Assembly: GCF_014646075.1 (NCBI RefSeq)
Contig: NZ_BMMT01000011.1
Span: 124,001 to 188,000 of the forward strand
DNA from: Saccharopolyspora thermophila
GTDB taxonomy: Bacteria; Actinomycetota; Actinomycetes; Mycobacteriales; Pseudonocardiaceae
Direction: 5' to 3'
Length of the DNA: 64,000 nucleotides
The translations under genes were made by a program, and so were the position numbers. Within the stretch, counting starts at the first letter, position 1, and each line of letters opens with the position of its first letter. Shown piece after piece: positions 20,464 through 28,159 of this stretch. The notes below the pieces were generated by a model. The model saw only the letters and a program-made list of their open reading frames with translations, was not told where the DNA came from and did not search any database.

Positions 20464-20955
20464 TTACCGGTAGTTCTCGAACTGCAGGGCCACGTCGAAG
20501 TCCGCGGACTTCAGCAGCTGGATGACGGCCTGCAGGTCATCCTTCTTCTTGCCCGAGACGCGCAGCTGATCGCCCTGGATCTGGGCCTGCACGCCCTTGG
20601 GGCCCTCGTCGCGGATCTTCTTGGCGATCTTCTTCGCGACGTCCTGCGAGATGCCCTGCACGATCTTGCCGGTGGCTCGGTACACCTGCCCGGAGCTGGT
20701 GGGGTCCGCGATGTCCAGCGCCTTCAGCGAGACGCCCCGCTTGATCAGCTTCTCCTTGAACACCTCGATGGCGGCCTTGCAGCGCTCCTCGGTCTCCGAC
20801 TCGAGCACCACGGCGTCCGCCCCGGACCACTGGATCCTGGATCCGGTGCCGCGGAAGTCGAACCGGTTGGCCAGTTCCTTGGCCGTCTGGTTCAGCGCGT
20901 TGTCCACCTCTTGGCGGTCCACCTTGCTCACCACGTCGAAGGACGGGTTAGCCAC
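20464..20955 (-). CDS. YajQ family cyclic-di-GMP-binding/nucleotide-binding protein
   Basis: A 163-residue YajQ (UPF0234) protein. The full family pattern is visible: N-terminal [49 protein letters not shown] and the C-terminal [20 protein letters not shown]. Family members have two ferredoxin-like domains and bind nucleotides; a Xanthomonas member binds cyclic di-GMP. Whether this one does is unknown, but the window also holds an EAL-domain protein. The GTG start is preceded by GGGAGG on the minus strand. Monocistronic in view. Confidence 0.93.
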   Translation of the reverse strand: MANPSFDVVSKVDRQEVDNALNQTAKELANRFDFRGTGSRIQWSGADAVVLESETEERCKAAIEVFKEKLIKRGVSLKALDIADPTSSGQVYRATGKIVQGISQDVAKKIAKKIRDEGPKGVQAQIQGDQLRVSGKKKDDLQAVIQLLKSADFDVALQFENYR

Positions 20956-21190
20956 CTGTCTACCTCCCGTTGAGAGCGCCAGCAGCGACTGATGCGGACA
21001 CGCTACCGGCCACGGCTCGCCCCCGGGCGGATTACCACCACCGAGCGCGGTCCGGACTCGCCGAGCAGCGGCTTCTCGCCGCCGTCACCGCCGCGCCGCT
21101 TCTTCGTGCTGAGCAGCACACAGCAGAAGATCACCAGGTCGAGGGCTGAGCCCGCGCGGCCGTTGGCCACGGAGGACCGCGCACAGCAGA
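20956..21190. other. Intergenic stretch between yajQ-type gene and tRNA-Tyr terminator
   Basis: About 235 bp without a convincing gene. The left edge holds the ribosome-binding site and presumably the promoter of the minus-strand YajQ gene. I see no repeat or strong hairpin besides the short palindrome GTGCTGAGCAGCAC, and short open frames here lack coding character. Confidence 0.5.
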
Positions 21191-21227
21191 ACGCCCCGGT
21201 GACCGTCTGTGCTGGTCACCGGGGCGT
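21191..21227 (-). terminator. Terminator of tRNA-Tyr
   Basis: A perfect 14-bp inverted repeat, ACGCCCCGGTGACC (21191-21204) with GGTCACCGGGGCGT (21214-21227) and a 9-nt loop, begins 11 bp downstream of the tRNA-Tyr 3' end on the minus strand. It is followed there by TCTGCTGTGC. Position and stem strength support transcription termination. Confidence 0.75.
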
Positions 21228-21237
21228 CCGGCGTGGG

Positions 21238-21319
21238 TGCCGGGTGAAGGATTCGAACCTCCGAAGGCAGTGCCGGCTGATTTACAGTCAGCTCCCTTTG
21301 GCCACTCGGGCAACCCGGC
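21238..21319 (-). tRNA. tRNA-Tyr (GUA anticodon)
   Basis: An 82-nt class II tRNA. The acceptor stem is GCCGGGT/ACCCGGC. The anticodon stem-loop is GCTGA-CTGTAAA-TCAGC with anticodon GTA, and it has a long variable arm and the T-loop TTCGAAT. The discriminator is A, and the following bases are CCCA, so the CCA end is not precisely templated. It stands alone on the minus strand with its own terminator. Confidence 0.95.
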
Positions 21320-21402
21320 GTGCACGCCAGCATCGCTGGCTTGCGTGACAAAGGATACCCAATGCCCTCCACCCGGTTTCCAAGGGGGTTGCCTGCGCCG
21401 GA

Positions 21403-21711
21403 TCAGCGCTGGTCGGCGCCGAAAACCAGGGCGTCCGCGCGGGACATGCCCGCGGCGAACTCCGCGGCCGCCGGCGCCGGGAGGTGCGCGCGGAAGTCCG
21501 GTCCGGCGGCCTTGGCCAGCACCATGAGCTTCTTGGCGATGCCCCGGGCCTGGGTGAGCCGGATCCGCGGGGTCGCCAGCAACCGCTGTGAGTCGGTGAT
21601 CAGCTTGCGGTAGCGGTGGTTGAGGTCCGCGTGCGCGGCCACGACCGCCAGCGCCCCGGCCAGTTCCTGCAGCTCCGCGGTCGCGATCTGGGTCCGGTAC
21701 GGGTCCTCCAC
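21403..21711 (-). CDS. Small helical protein of unknown function
   Basis: A 102-residue protein with no motif I recognise. It looks all-helical and soluble: MEDPYRTQIATAELQELAGAL, then a basic middle (HRYRKLITDSQRLLATPRIR) and an Ala-rich C-terminal half. No membrane segment, signal peptide or cysteine pair. It lies on the minus strand, 83 bp upstream of and divergent from the next small gene. Codon use (G/C at third positions) supports it being real, but the start could be internal. Confidence 0.55.
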   Translation of the reverse strand: MEDPYRTQIATAELQELAGALAVVAAHADLNHRYRKLITDSQRLLATPRIRLTQARGIAKKLMVLAKAAGPDFRAHLPAPAAAEFAAGMSRADALVFGADQR

Positions 21712-21793
21712 GCCCAGCAGCCTAGTCCGGCCGGCCTGGCGCGTTCTCGCCTGAGCTTGGTGGCTGCCGGTGCGAGCGGGCTAGCCTGGCTCC

Positions 21794-22045
21794 ATGGCCA
21801 TCGATCGGGCTGCCCGCGCGAAGCGGCGCCAGGAGCAGCGGGCGGCGCAGGAGGCCGCCGCGCAGCGCGAGACGCGCTCCACCGCTTCGGTCGCGCTCGG
21901 TGTGGAGGGTCTGTTCAGCGCCGGGGCCCGCCACCAGCTCGACCAGCTGGCCTGGGTGCAGGTGCACAAGGAGGACGACCGCGAGGCCGGCGGTCCGCTC
22001 GACCTGGACTCCGACGTCGTCCACCTGGAGCGCAAGCGGCCCTGA
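21794..22045 (+). CDS. Small conserved-looking protein of unknown function, leaderless
   Basis: An 83-residue protein. The first 30 residues are a basic Arg/Ala/Gln-rich helix (AARAKRRQEQRAAQEAAAQRE), followed by GVEGLFSAGARHQLDQLAWVQ and an acidic C-terminal part ending LDLDSDVVHLERKRP. No catalytic motif is visible. TAGCCT at 21782-21787 sits 6 bp before the ATG, so transcription probably begins at the start codon, and there is no Shine-Dalgarno. Its stop is 7 bp from the end of the convergent PPOX gene. Confidence 0.6.
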   Translation: MAIDRAARAKRRQEQRAAQEAAAQRETRSTASVALGVEGLFSAGARHQLDQLAWVQVHKEDDREAGGPLDLDSDVVHLERKRP

Positions 22046-22052
22046 CCCGTGC

Positions 22053-22469
22053 TCACCCCGCGCCGGACCAGCCGCTCCAGCGCGAGACGCGGATCACGAC
22101 GAGCGGTCCGGTCGGCGGTTCCTCGTGGTACTGCGGGTACTTCGCCACGAGCGCGGCGAGCAGCTCGGGGTGCGTCTCGGCCTCGGCGAGCTCCGCCTCG
22201 CCGTCGGCGCGTACCCACCACAGCCGGGACCAGTCGTCCTCGTAGTGGTCGACCAGCACCGCGACCCGGGGGTTCTCGGCGATGTTGCGCAGCCGCCGCA
22301 GCTGTCGGCTCCGCTTCGGCTTCCGGTCCACCGCAGTGACGATCACCTCACCCCGCACCGCGAAGACCACCGGCACCAGGTGCGGTCGTCCTGCCCCATT
22401 CGCGCTGGCCAGGTGGCCCACCCGCGCCTGCGCGAACCACGTGCGTGCCTGCTCTCGGCTGATGCGCAT
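22053..22469 (-). CDS. PPOX-class, probably F420-dependent, oxidoreductase
   Basis: A 138-residue split-barrel flavin/F420-binding protein of the pyridoxamine-5'-phosphate oxidase superfamily. The pattern ISREQARTWFAQARVGHLAS, RPHLVPVVFAV, DRKPKRSRQLRRLRNI ENPRVAVLVDHYEDDW and WWVRADG agrees with the actinobacterial subgroup typified by M. tuberculosis Rv1155, which binds coenzyme F420. The substrate is unknown. The start MRISREQAR is preferred over the frame's 22-residue longer form, which lacks family similarity and would overlap the divergent hydrolase promoter. The starts of the two divergent genes are 28 bp apart. Confidence 0.85.
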   Translation of the reverse strand: MRISREQARTWFAQARVGHLASANGAGRPHLVPVVFAVRGEVIVTAVDRKPKRSRQLRRLRNIAENPRVAVLVDHYEDDWSRLWWVRADGEAELAEAETHPELLAALVAKYPQYHEEPPTGPLVVIRVSRWSGWSGAG

Positions 22470-22497
22470 CGTCCGGTCCGGTCCGTATGTTCGGTGT

Positions 22498-23481
22498 GTG
22501 CCCTCGAGCGCCCCATCCACCCCAGGGTCCGCCACCGCCGCCGGCCCCGGCTACCGCGACCAGCTGTACTGGCTGCGTTACCAGGACTTCTTCCCCGGCG
22601 CCCTGCGCGTGACCGCAGACAACGCACCCGCCGAGCAGTGGTGGCCGTGGCGCGGCACCACCGTGCACCTGGACCGCGTCGAGCGGGAGCACGCGTCGAC
22701 CAAGCTGATCGTGTTGCACGGCGTCGGCACGTACGGCCGGATGCTCGCGCCCTTCGGGCGGCTGCCGTCGATGGCGGACCTGGAATACCTCGCCCCCGAC
22801 CTGCCCGGCTTCGGCCGCACCGGCACCGGTCGGCGCGCCGCCACCTACCGGGACTGGGTGGACTGCGTGCTGGACCTTGTCCGGTGGGAGAAAACCCGCG
22901 ACGACCGGCCCATCGTGCTGCTGGGCCTGAGCACCGGCGGTCGGCTGGCCTACGACGTCGCCGCCCGCGCCGACGGGGCCGTCGCCGGGGTGATCGCCAC
23001 CTGCCTGGCCGACCCGCAGCGCGGCGACGTCCGCCGCCGGCTGGCCGCGCGCCCGGAGATGGCCAAGTGGGCCGGGCTGCTCGGGCTGATCCCCAAACCC
23101 TTGGGGGTGACCCGGGTTCCGGTGCACTGGCTGGCCAACATCGCGGCGGTGTCCAACCACGCCCAGTTCGCGAACCTGGTGTGGGCGGACCCGCTGGGCG
23201 GCGGCAGCTGGCTGCCGCTGAACTTCGTGCGCAGCTGCCTGGCCGCGCCGCCCGCGGTGGCACCGGAACACTACACCGGCCCGCCGCTGCTGTTGGCGCA
23301 CCCGGCGGAGGACCGCTGGACGCCGCAGCTGCTGTCGCAGCGGTTCTTCGAGCGCATCGCCGCGCCCGCCCGGTTCGCCTCGCTCACCGGCGCCGGGCAC
23401 CTGCCGGTGGAGGAGTCGGGGCTGGCCGACCTGGACCGCGCGGTGCGGGACTTCCTGGACGAGTTCGGTCTCCAGTCGTGA
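22498..23481 (+). CDS. Alpha/beta-hydrolase fold protein
   Basis: A 327-residue hydrolase. Seen: the oxyanion-hole segment LIVLHGVGTYGRM near residue 75, LAPDLPGFGRTG, the nucleophile elbow GLSTGGRLAYD (Ser ~144), a lid/cap region, the acid in AHPAEDRWTP, and the catalytic His in TGAGHLPVEE close to the C-terminus. Substrate unknown; esterase or lipase-like. GTG 22498 is 5 bp after a TATGTT that could be the -10, suggesting a leaderless transcript. No paired pathway genes are adjacent, other than the divergent PPOX gene. Confidence 0.8.
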   Translation: MPSSAPSTPGSATAAGPGYRDQLYWLRYQDFFPGALRVTADNAPAEQWWPWRGTTVHLDRVEREHASTKLIVLHGVGTYGRMLAPFGRLPSMADLEYLAPDLPGFGRTGTGRRAATYRDWVDCVLDLVRWEKTRDDRPIVLLGLSTGGRLAYDVAARADGAVAGVIATCLADPQRGDVRRRLAARPEMAKWAGLLGLIPKPLGVTRVPVHWLANIAAVSNHAQFANLVWADPLGGGSWLPLNFVRSCLAAPPAVAPEHYTGPPLLLAHPAEDRWTPQLLSQRFFERIAAPARFASLTGAGHLPVEESGLADLDRAVRDFLDEFGLQS

Positions 23482-23793
23482 CGATGCGTTTCCGCAGGTT
23501 GCGTACCGTGTCCGCGGGTGTCGGTTGCTGCGGTGATGGTCACAAGATCTGCGGGCAAGCCGGGCCGAGCGCAAGCGACCGTGGTGCTCGCCGCGAGCTG
23601 TGGAATATGCCCTGGTCAACTCCCGGCGGCGGGTGACCGCCGCGGGACCCGCGCCGCGCGGTGGCGCGCCAGTACCGCGTGCGGCCTGCGCGACGGGAGC
23701 CATTCGCCCCTGGCCAACTGTGCTTTCGTGCGTCACGATCGGCGACGGCATACGTGTGGGACGCCCGTGCCGACCGGGTGGGGAGGAGCGTGG
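23482..23793. other. 312-bp intergenic region before the EAL-domain gene
   Basis: No gene is supported here. The open frame of the downstream GGDEF/EAL protein extends back through this stretch but the translation is low-complexity and unlike the family. The right end contains GGGGAGGAG, the ribosome-binding site for the ATG at 23794. A promoter must lie here, but I cannot place one with confidence, and there is no clear hairpin. Confidence 0.5.
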
Positions 23794-26424
23794 ATGATCG
23801 AGCGTCACCGCTCCCTCGGCCAGCATTCCGGCCTGGAGCCCGCGCGGCCGCCGGTGCGGGCCGAGGTCGATCCCCGCCGGCGGCGGATGTTCGCCGGATT
23901 CTCGTTCGTGGTGCTGGCGGCCGGGGTGCTCACCTCGGTGGCGACGGCGGCCTGGCTGCCGTTCCAGTACAGCCCGGACCTGCTGTTCATCGGTCCGCTG
24001 CTGGCCATGGGCTTCCTGCTGGCCGAGCAGTTGACCATCGACGTGGACGTCAAGCGCGTCGGCTGGACGATCTCCTTCACCGAGATCCCGCTGATCCTCG
24101 GGCTGCTCACGGCCCCGTTCGAGGTGGTGCTCGCGGCGAACCTGCTGGCCGGGCTGGGCGCGCAGGTCGGACGGCGGGCGGCCACCCACGTCGTCTACAA
24201 CGCCGGTGTCCTGTGCCTGGAGATCGCGGTGCCGTTCGCGGTGGCCAACGTGGTCAACCAGGCGCTGGTCGGGGTGGCCCCGGTCTGGTTCGGCCCGGTC
24301 GTCGGCACCCTCACGTCCCCGCTGATCAGCTGCGCCTTCGCGCTGGCCGCACTGCTCGTGCTGGGCGGCGCGATGCGGGTGTCGGCGGGCGCGCAGCTGG
24401 CGGTGCGCACCTTGGCCGTGGGCCTGCTCAACACCTCGGTCGGCCTGGTCAGCTACGAGGTCTCGCTGAGCACGCCGTGGGGCTGGCTGCTGGTCGCGCT
24501 GGTGGCGGTGGCCGTGATCGCCCTGTACCGGGCCTACTCAGGGCTGCTGCGCGAGCAGCGCGACCTGGAGGCCCTCAGCGACGTGAGCCTCAGCGTGGCC
24601 CGCTCCGGGCAGTCCGCCGGAGGCCCGTCCGACATGGCTGGCGGCGCGTCGGCGGCCTCGGTCGACGAGTGGGAGCCGGTCGCCGAGCGGATCCGCGAGC
24701 AGCTCAACGCGACCCGCGTGGTGCTGCGCCTGCGGCTGGACCCCAGCGGCGAGGTGAGCACGCTGGTGGCCGGTGAGCCGCTGCCCGACCTCGCCGTGCA
24801 GGCCGCGCCGTCGGCCCTGCGCGACGACCCGCTGCTGCAACTGCCCGGTAGCCACGTCCGCTCCTTCCGAACCCTGGAGGCCCCGGAGGAGGTCCGGCGC
24901 GCGTTGCGGCAACGCGGCGCGTACGAGGCGCTGGTCGTGCCGCTGCGCGGGGCGAGCCAACTGCTCGGCGCCGTGGAGGTGCACGACCGGGTCAGCCGCT
25001 GGCGCGGTTTCGGCCGTGCGGACGTGCGGCTGCTGCACACTCTGGCCAGCCACCTGGCGACCGCGATGGACAACCGCAGGCTGCTGGCCCGGCTCCGGCA
25101 CGACGCCTACCACGACCCGCTGACCGGGCTGCTCAACCGCACCGGCTTCCGCGAGCGGGCCGCCGACGAGCTGCGCAACGGCCGCACCGCCGTGGTGCTG
25201 CGCATCGACCTGGACGTGCTCACCACCGTCAGCGAGGCGCTCGGCTACACCTGGGGCGACCGGATGGTCGTCGCCGCCGGGCAGCGGATGCGCGAGGAGC
25301 TGGGCGAGGTGCCGCTGGCGCGGCTGGAGGCCAACTCCTTCGCCGTGTTGCTGCTGGACCACACCGAGGCCCAGGCGCACGAGGTCGCCCAACACCTGCG
25401 CGAGGTGATCGGCGAGCCGTACCCGCTGGACCGGATCGTGGTCGAGGCCACCGGTGTGGCGGGGTACGCGTCGTCGGCACCGGCCGACGGCGAGTACGAG
25501 ACCGACATCGACACCCTGCTGCAACACGCCGACGTCGCGGTGCGGGCGGCGCGCAACGGCGAGGACGGGGTGCGCTGCTACGCCCCCGCGATGGGGCAGG
25601 TCTTCCTGCGCCGCTTCCAGCTGGTCACCCAGTTCCGGCAGGCGCTGGACACCGGGCAGGTCGAGGTGCACTACCAGCCCAAGGTGGCCCTGCCGGAGCG
25701 GCAGGTGGTCGGCGCGGAGGCGCTGGTGCGCTGGTCGCACCCCGAATACGGGCGGCTCGACCCGGATGAGTTCGTACCGGTGGTCGAGGCCACCGGGCTG
25801 GTGGACGCGCTCACCTCGTTCGTCATTGAGCGCGCGCTGACCAAGATCCGGCAGTGGCTGGACCGCGGGCTGCGGATGTCGGTGGCGGTGAACCTGTCGG
25901 TGCGCAACCTGGCCGACGAGACGTTCCCGGACCGGGTCGCCGAGGCGCTGCTGCGCCACGACATCCCGCCGGAGCTGCTCACCTTCGAGCTGACCGAGTC
26001 CAGTGTGATGGCCGACCCGGAGCGGGCCCTGCCGGTGCTGCGGCGGCTGCACGCGATGGGTGTGGTGCTGGCCGTGGACGACTTCGGCACCGGGTACTCG
26101 TCGCTGGCCTACCTACGGCAGCTGCCGGTGGACGAGGTCAAGATCGACAAGAGCTTCGTGCTCGGCATGGGCACCGACCTGGGCGACATGGCGGTGGTCC
26201 GCTCCATCGTCGAGCTCGGGCACTCCCTGTCGCTCGTGGTGGTCGCCGAGGGCATCGAGGATGACGCCGCGCGGGACCTGCTGGTGGAGATGGGCTGCGA
26301 CGTCGCGCAGGGCTACCTGATCTCCCGGCCGCTGTCCGAGGAGCGGTTCGAGGCATGGTTGCAGGCCCGCACCAAGCGGGGCCGCGGGGCCCGCTCCGAG
26401 ACGGTGCTCACACTGCTGCACTGA
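23794..26424 (+). CDS. Membrane GAF/GGDEF(degenerate)/EAL cyclic-di-GMP phosphodiesterase
   Basis: An 876-residue signalling protein. An N-terminal membrane sensor of about seven or eight helices (residues ~30-250) is followed by a GAF-like domain (~290-430), a GGDEF-type domain (~440-600) and an EAL domain (~615-870). The GGDEF signature is RLEANSFAVLL at 510-520, so the loop is EANSF rather than GGDEF and cyclase activity is unlikely. The EAL domain is intact: EALVRW (Glu642), NLSVRNL, FELTESSVM, DDFGTGYSS, KIDKSFV and VVAEGIED. It should therefore hydrolyse cyclic di-GMP, the degenerate domain perhaps binding GTP as a regulator (inference). ATG 23794 follows GGGGAGGAG. Stands alone. Confidence 0.9.
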   Translation: MIERHRSLGQHSGLEPARPPVRAEVDPRRRRMFAGFSFVVLAAGVLTSVATAAWLPFQYSPDLLFIGPLLAMGFLLAEQLTIDVDVKRVGWTISFTEIPLILGLLTAPFEVVLAANLLAGLGAQVGRRAATHVVYNAGVLCLEIAVPFAVANVVNQALVGVAPVWFGPVVGTLTSPLISCAFALAALLVLGGAMRVSAGAQLAVRTLAVGLLNTSVGLVSYEVSLSTPWGWLLVALVAVAVIALYRAYSGLLREQRDLEALSDVSLSVARSGQSAGGPSDMAGGASAASVDEWEPVAERIREQLNATRVVLRLRLDPSGEVSTLVAGEPLPDLAVQAAPSALRDDPLLQLPGSHVRSFRTLEAPEEVRRALRQRGAYEALVVPLRGASQLLGAVEVHDRVSRWRGFGRADVRLLHTLASHLATAMDNRRLLARLRHDAYHDPLTGLLNRTGFRERAADELRNGRTAVVLRIDLDVLTTVSEALGYTWGDRMVVAAGQRMREELGEVPLARLEANSFAVLLLDHTEAQAHEVAQHLREVIGEPYPLDRIVVEATGVAGYASSAPADGEYETDIDTLLQHADVAVRAARNGEDGVRCYAPAMGQVFLRRFQLVTQFRQALDTGQVEVHYQPKVALPERQVVGAEALVRWSHPEYGRLDPDEFVPVVEATGLVDALTSFVIERALTKIRQWLDRGLRMSVAVNLSVRNLADETFPDRVAEALLRHDIPPELLTFELTESSVMADPERALPVLRRLHAMGVVLAVDDFGTGYSSLAYLRQLPVDEVKIDKSFVLGMGTDLGDMAVVRSIVELGHSLSLVVVAEGIEDDAARDLLVEMGCDVAQGYLISRPLSEERFEAWLQARTKRGRGARSETVLTLLH

Positions 26425-26511
26425 CCTGGTGTCCCCGGAGTCCGAAAAGCCGTGTTGACCAGGCTTTCTGCGTTAAGGGACCCCCCCTTATGCGCCGCCG
26501 CGGACGTTGTG

Positions 26512-26517
26512 TAGAGT
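26512..26517 (+). promoter_or_regulatory. -10 element upstream of tRNA-Thr
   Basis: TAGAGT at 26512-26517 lies 22 bp before the mature tRNA 5' end, the usual distance for a stable-RNA promoter in actinobacteria. The -35 is not clear. TTATGC at 26488-26493 has an 18-bp spacer but matches poorly. Confidence 0.4.
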
Positions 26518-26539
26518 TCTAATCGCTCCGCAAGGGCAC

Positions 26540-26612
26540 GCCCCAATAGCTCAGTCGGCAGAGCGTCTCCATGGTAAGGAGAAGGTCTACGGTTCGATTC
26601 CGTATTGGGGCT
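26540..26612 (+). tRNA. tRNA-Thr (GGU anticodon)
   Basis: A 73-nt tRNA: acceptor GCCCCAA/TTGGGGC, D-loop AGCTCAGTCGGCAGAGC, anticodon stem-loop TCTCC-ATGGTAA-GGAGA with anticodon GGT, and T-loop TTCGATT. The discriminator is T; CCA is not encoded. It is the first of two tRNAs ahead of rpmG. Confidence 0.95.
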
Positions 26613-26717
26613 CGAAAGACAGCCGCGGTGCTCGGTAAACTGGGTGCTGTGGCTGTTTTGCGTGGGATATCCTGCGTCCGCTGAGACGTACGGTGTTCGC
26701 GCCGATGGTCCCAGCAT

Positions 26718-26793
26718 GGCGGTGTAGCTCAGTCGGTAGAGCAAGCGGCTCATAATCGCTGTGTCGCCGGTTCAAGTCCGGCCACCGCTACCA
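26718..26793 (+). tRNA. tRNA-Met (CAU anticodon), elongator type
   Basis: 73 nt plus an encoded CCA (26791-26793). Acceptor GGCGGTG/CACCGCT with a G-U first pair, anticodon stem-loop AGCGG-CTCATAA-TCGCT with anticodon CAT, and T-loop TTCAAGT. The paired 1:72 end and the absence of three G-C pairs next to the anticodon loop argue for the elongator rather than the initiator. It lies 68 bp upstream of rpmG and may be co-transcribed with it. Confidence 0.93.
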
Positions 26794-26860
26794 GTCACGG
26801 GTTCGCGCGGAAGCTCCAGCGAACCGTACCGGAGTACGACCGAGAGAGAAAGGCACCCCC

Positions 26861-27025
26861 GTGGCCGCCACCGACGTCCGACCCAAGATCACGCTGGCGT
26901 GCGAGGAGTGCAAGCACCGCAACTACATCACCAACAAGAACCGGCGCAACAACCCGGACCGGTTGGAGATGAAGAAGTTCTGCCCGAACTGCGGTACGCA
27001 CAAGATGCACAAGGAAACCCGCTGA
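26861..27025 (+). CDS. rpmG: 50S ribosomal protein L33
   Basis: A 54-residue protein of the large ribosomal subunit. The translation carries [15 protein letters not shown] and [17 protein letters not shown], i.e. both CxxC pairs, so this is the zinc-binding (C+) form. GTG 26861 follows GAGAGAGAAAGG. In mycobacteria the same gene (rpmG2) also precedes hadA, so the order is conserved. A strong terminator follows. Confidence 0.95.
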   Translation: MAATDVRPKITLACEECKHRNYITNKNRRNNPDRLEMKKFCPNCGTHKMHKETR

Positions 27026-27048
27026 TCCGGAGATTCCATCCAGCTTTC

Positions 27049-27087
27049 GCGAGAGCCCGTCCCTCGGCACCGGGGACGGGCTCTCGC
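27049..27087 (+). terminator. Intrinsic-type terminator after rpmG
   Basis: A perfect 15-bp stem pairs GCGAGAGCCCGTCCC (27049-27063) with GGGACGGGCTCTCGC (27073-27087) around a 9-nt loop, followed by TGTTGTG. It separates rpmG from hadA, which has its own promoter. Confidence 0.8.
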
Positions 27088-27142
27088 TGTTGTGCGTGCG
27101 GGCTTGATCACTTCGGTTGACGAGGGCCCGCGACCCGTCGGG

Positions 27143-27148
27143 TAACCT
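27143..27148 (+). promoter_or_regulatory. -10 element of hadA (leaderless)
   Basis: TAACCT at 27143-27148 is 6 bp before the hadA GTG, so the transcript would start at or beside the start codon; no Shine-Dalgarno is present. TTGACG at 27117-27122 is a possible -35, but its spacer would be 20 bp, longer than usual. Confidence 0.45.
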
Positions 27149-27154
27149 GCCTGC

Positions 27155-27613
27155 GTGCCGCTCGACCAGTCATTCATCGGACGTGAGTACCCGCCCACCG
27201 CGCCCTACGAGGTGGGCCGGGAGAAGATCCGCGAGTTCGCCGACGCGATCGGGAGCACCTCCCCGCTGCACCGCGACGCCGAGGCCGCTCGTGCCGCCGG
27301 GTACCCGGACGTGATCGCCCCGCCGACGTTCGCGGTGATCCTGTCCATGGGCGCGCACGACGTGCTCGTCAACGACCCGCAGCTCGGCCTGGACTACAGC
27401 CGCGTGGTGCACGGCCAGCAGGAGTTCACCCACCACCGACCGATCCGGGCCGGGGACCGGCTGGTCACCGCGGTGCACGTGGACGACGTCAAGTCCCGCG
27501 CGGGCAACGACTTCCTGACGGTGCGTGCGGAGATCAGCACCGTCGACGGGGAACCGGTGTGCACGGCGAAGTCGACGCTGGTCGCCCGCGGCACGGCCGA
27601 GGAGGCGTCGTGA
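27155..27613 (+). CDS. hadA: HadA-type MaoC/hotdog dehydratase subunit
   Basis: A 152-residue hotdog-fold protein like mycobacterial HadA, the non-catalytic, substrate-binding half of the (3R)-hydroxyacyl-ACP dehydratase of type II fatty-acid synthesis. It has the N-terminal FAS1-like pattern YEVGREKIREFADAIGSTSPLHRD and PPTFAVIL, and the HGQQEFTHHRPIRAGDRL segment. It lacks the catalytic D-x-x-x-x-H signature, which the partner HadB has. The GTG start overlaps no upstream gene. The stop is coupled to hadB. Confidence 0.85.
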   Translation: MPLDQSFIGREYPPTAPYEVGREKIREFADAIGSTSPLHRDAEAARAAGYPDVIAPPTFAVILSMGAHDVLVNDPQLGLDYSRVVHGQQEFTHHRPIRAGDRLVTAVHVDDVKSRAGNDFLTVRAEISTVDGEPVCTAKSTLVARGTAEEAS

Positions 27614-27636
27614 GCGGGGATCTGAAAGGGGCAGGC

Positions 27637-28062
27637 GTGAGCGTGCGGATGTCCGAAGTCGCCGTCGGCGACCAGCTGCCGGAGCTGGCGGTGCCCGTCA
27701 CCCGGGCCGACCTGGTCCGCTACGCGGGCGCCTCGGGCGACTTCAACCCCATTCACTGGAACGAGCGGTTCGCGACGCAGGTCGGGCTGCCCGGCGTGAT
27801 CGCGCACGGCATGTTCACCATGGCCCTGGCGGGGCGCCTGGTGAGCGAGTGGACCGGCGACCCGGGCGCGATCGTGCACTTCGGCGTCAGGTTCACCCGG
27901 CCGGTCGTGGTGCCGGACGACGACGAGGGCGCCGTGGTGGAGCTCTCCGGCAAGGTCGCGGCGAAGAACGACGACGGCACCGTGAAGGTCAGCATCACGG
28001 CCCGCAGCGCGGGCCAGGGGGTCCTCGGCGGAGCGTCCGCCACGGTCCGCCTCCCCGAGTAG
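27637..28062 (+). CDS. hadB: HadB-type MaoC/hotdog dehydratase, catalytic subunit
   Basis: A 141-residue hotdog protein like mycobacterial HadB. The hydratase-2 motif is intact in YAGASGDFNPIHWNE, giving the catalytic Asp and His, followed by GVIAHGMFTMALAGRLV. With HadA it should dehydrate 3-hydroxyacyl thioesters. GTG 27637 is preferred because GAAAGGGG lies just upstream. GTG 27610 (overlapping the hadA stop), GTG 27643 and ATG 27649 are in frame, the last matching the HadB N-terminus nearly as well. hadC, present next in mycobacteria, is absent. Confidence 0.87.
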   Translation: MSVRMSEVAVGDQLPELAVPVTRADLVRYAGASGDFNPIHWNERFATQVGLPGVIAHGMFTMALAGRLVSEWTGDPGAIVHFGVRFTRPVVVPDDDEGAVVELSGKVAAKNDDGTVKVSITARSAGQGVLGGASATVRLPE

Positions 28063-28116
28063 ACGCCGGGCTCCGGGCGCCTTCGACCGGGCGGTCAGGG
28101 CGCCCGGAAACGGAAA

Positions 28117-28144
28117 GCGGCCCGCCCCGGCGGGGGCAGGCCGC
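28117..28144. terminator. Bidirectional hairpin between hadB and the aminotransferase gene
   Basis: GCGGCCCGCCCC (28117-28128) pairs with GGGGCAGGCCGC (28133-28144) apart from one C/A mismatch, with a 4-nt loop. It sits between two convergent genes, 55 bp after hadB and 16 bp after the aminotransferase, so it can serve both. Confidence 0.6.
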
Positions 28145-28159
28145 CGCCAGGTCGGTGGT

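Noticed and set aside
23518..23793. N-terminal extension of the GGDEF/EAL protein
   Set aside because: The extra 92 residues are low-complexity and unlike the family, and GGGGAGGAG is placed correctly for ATG 23794.
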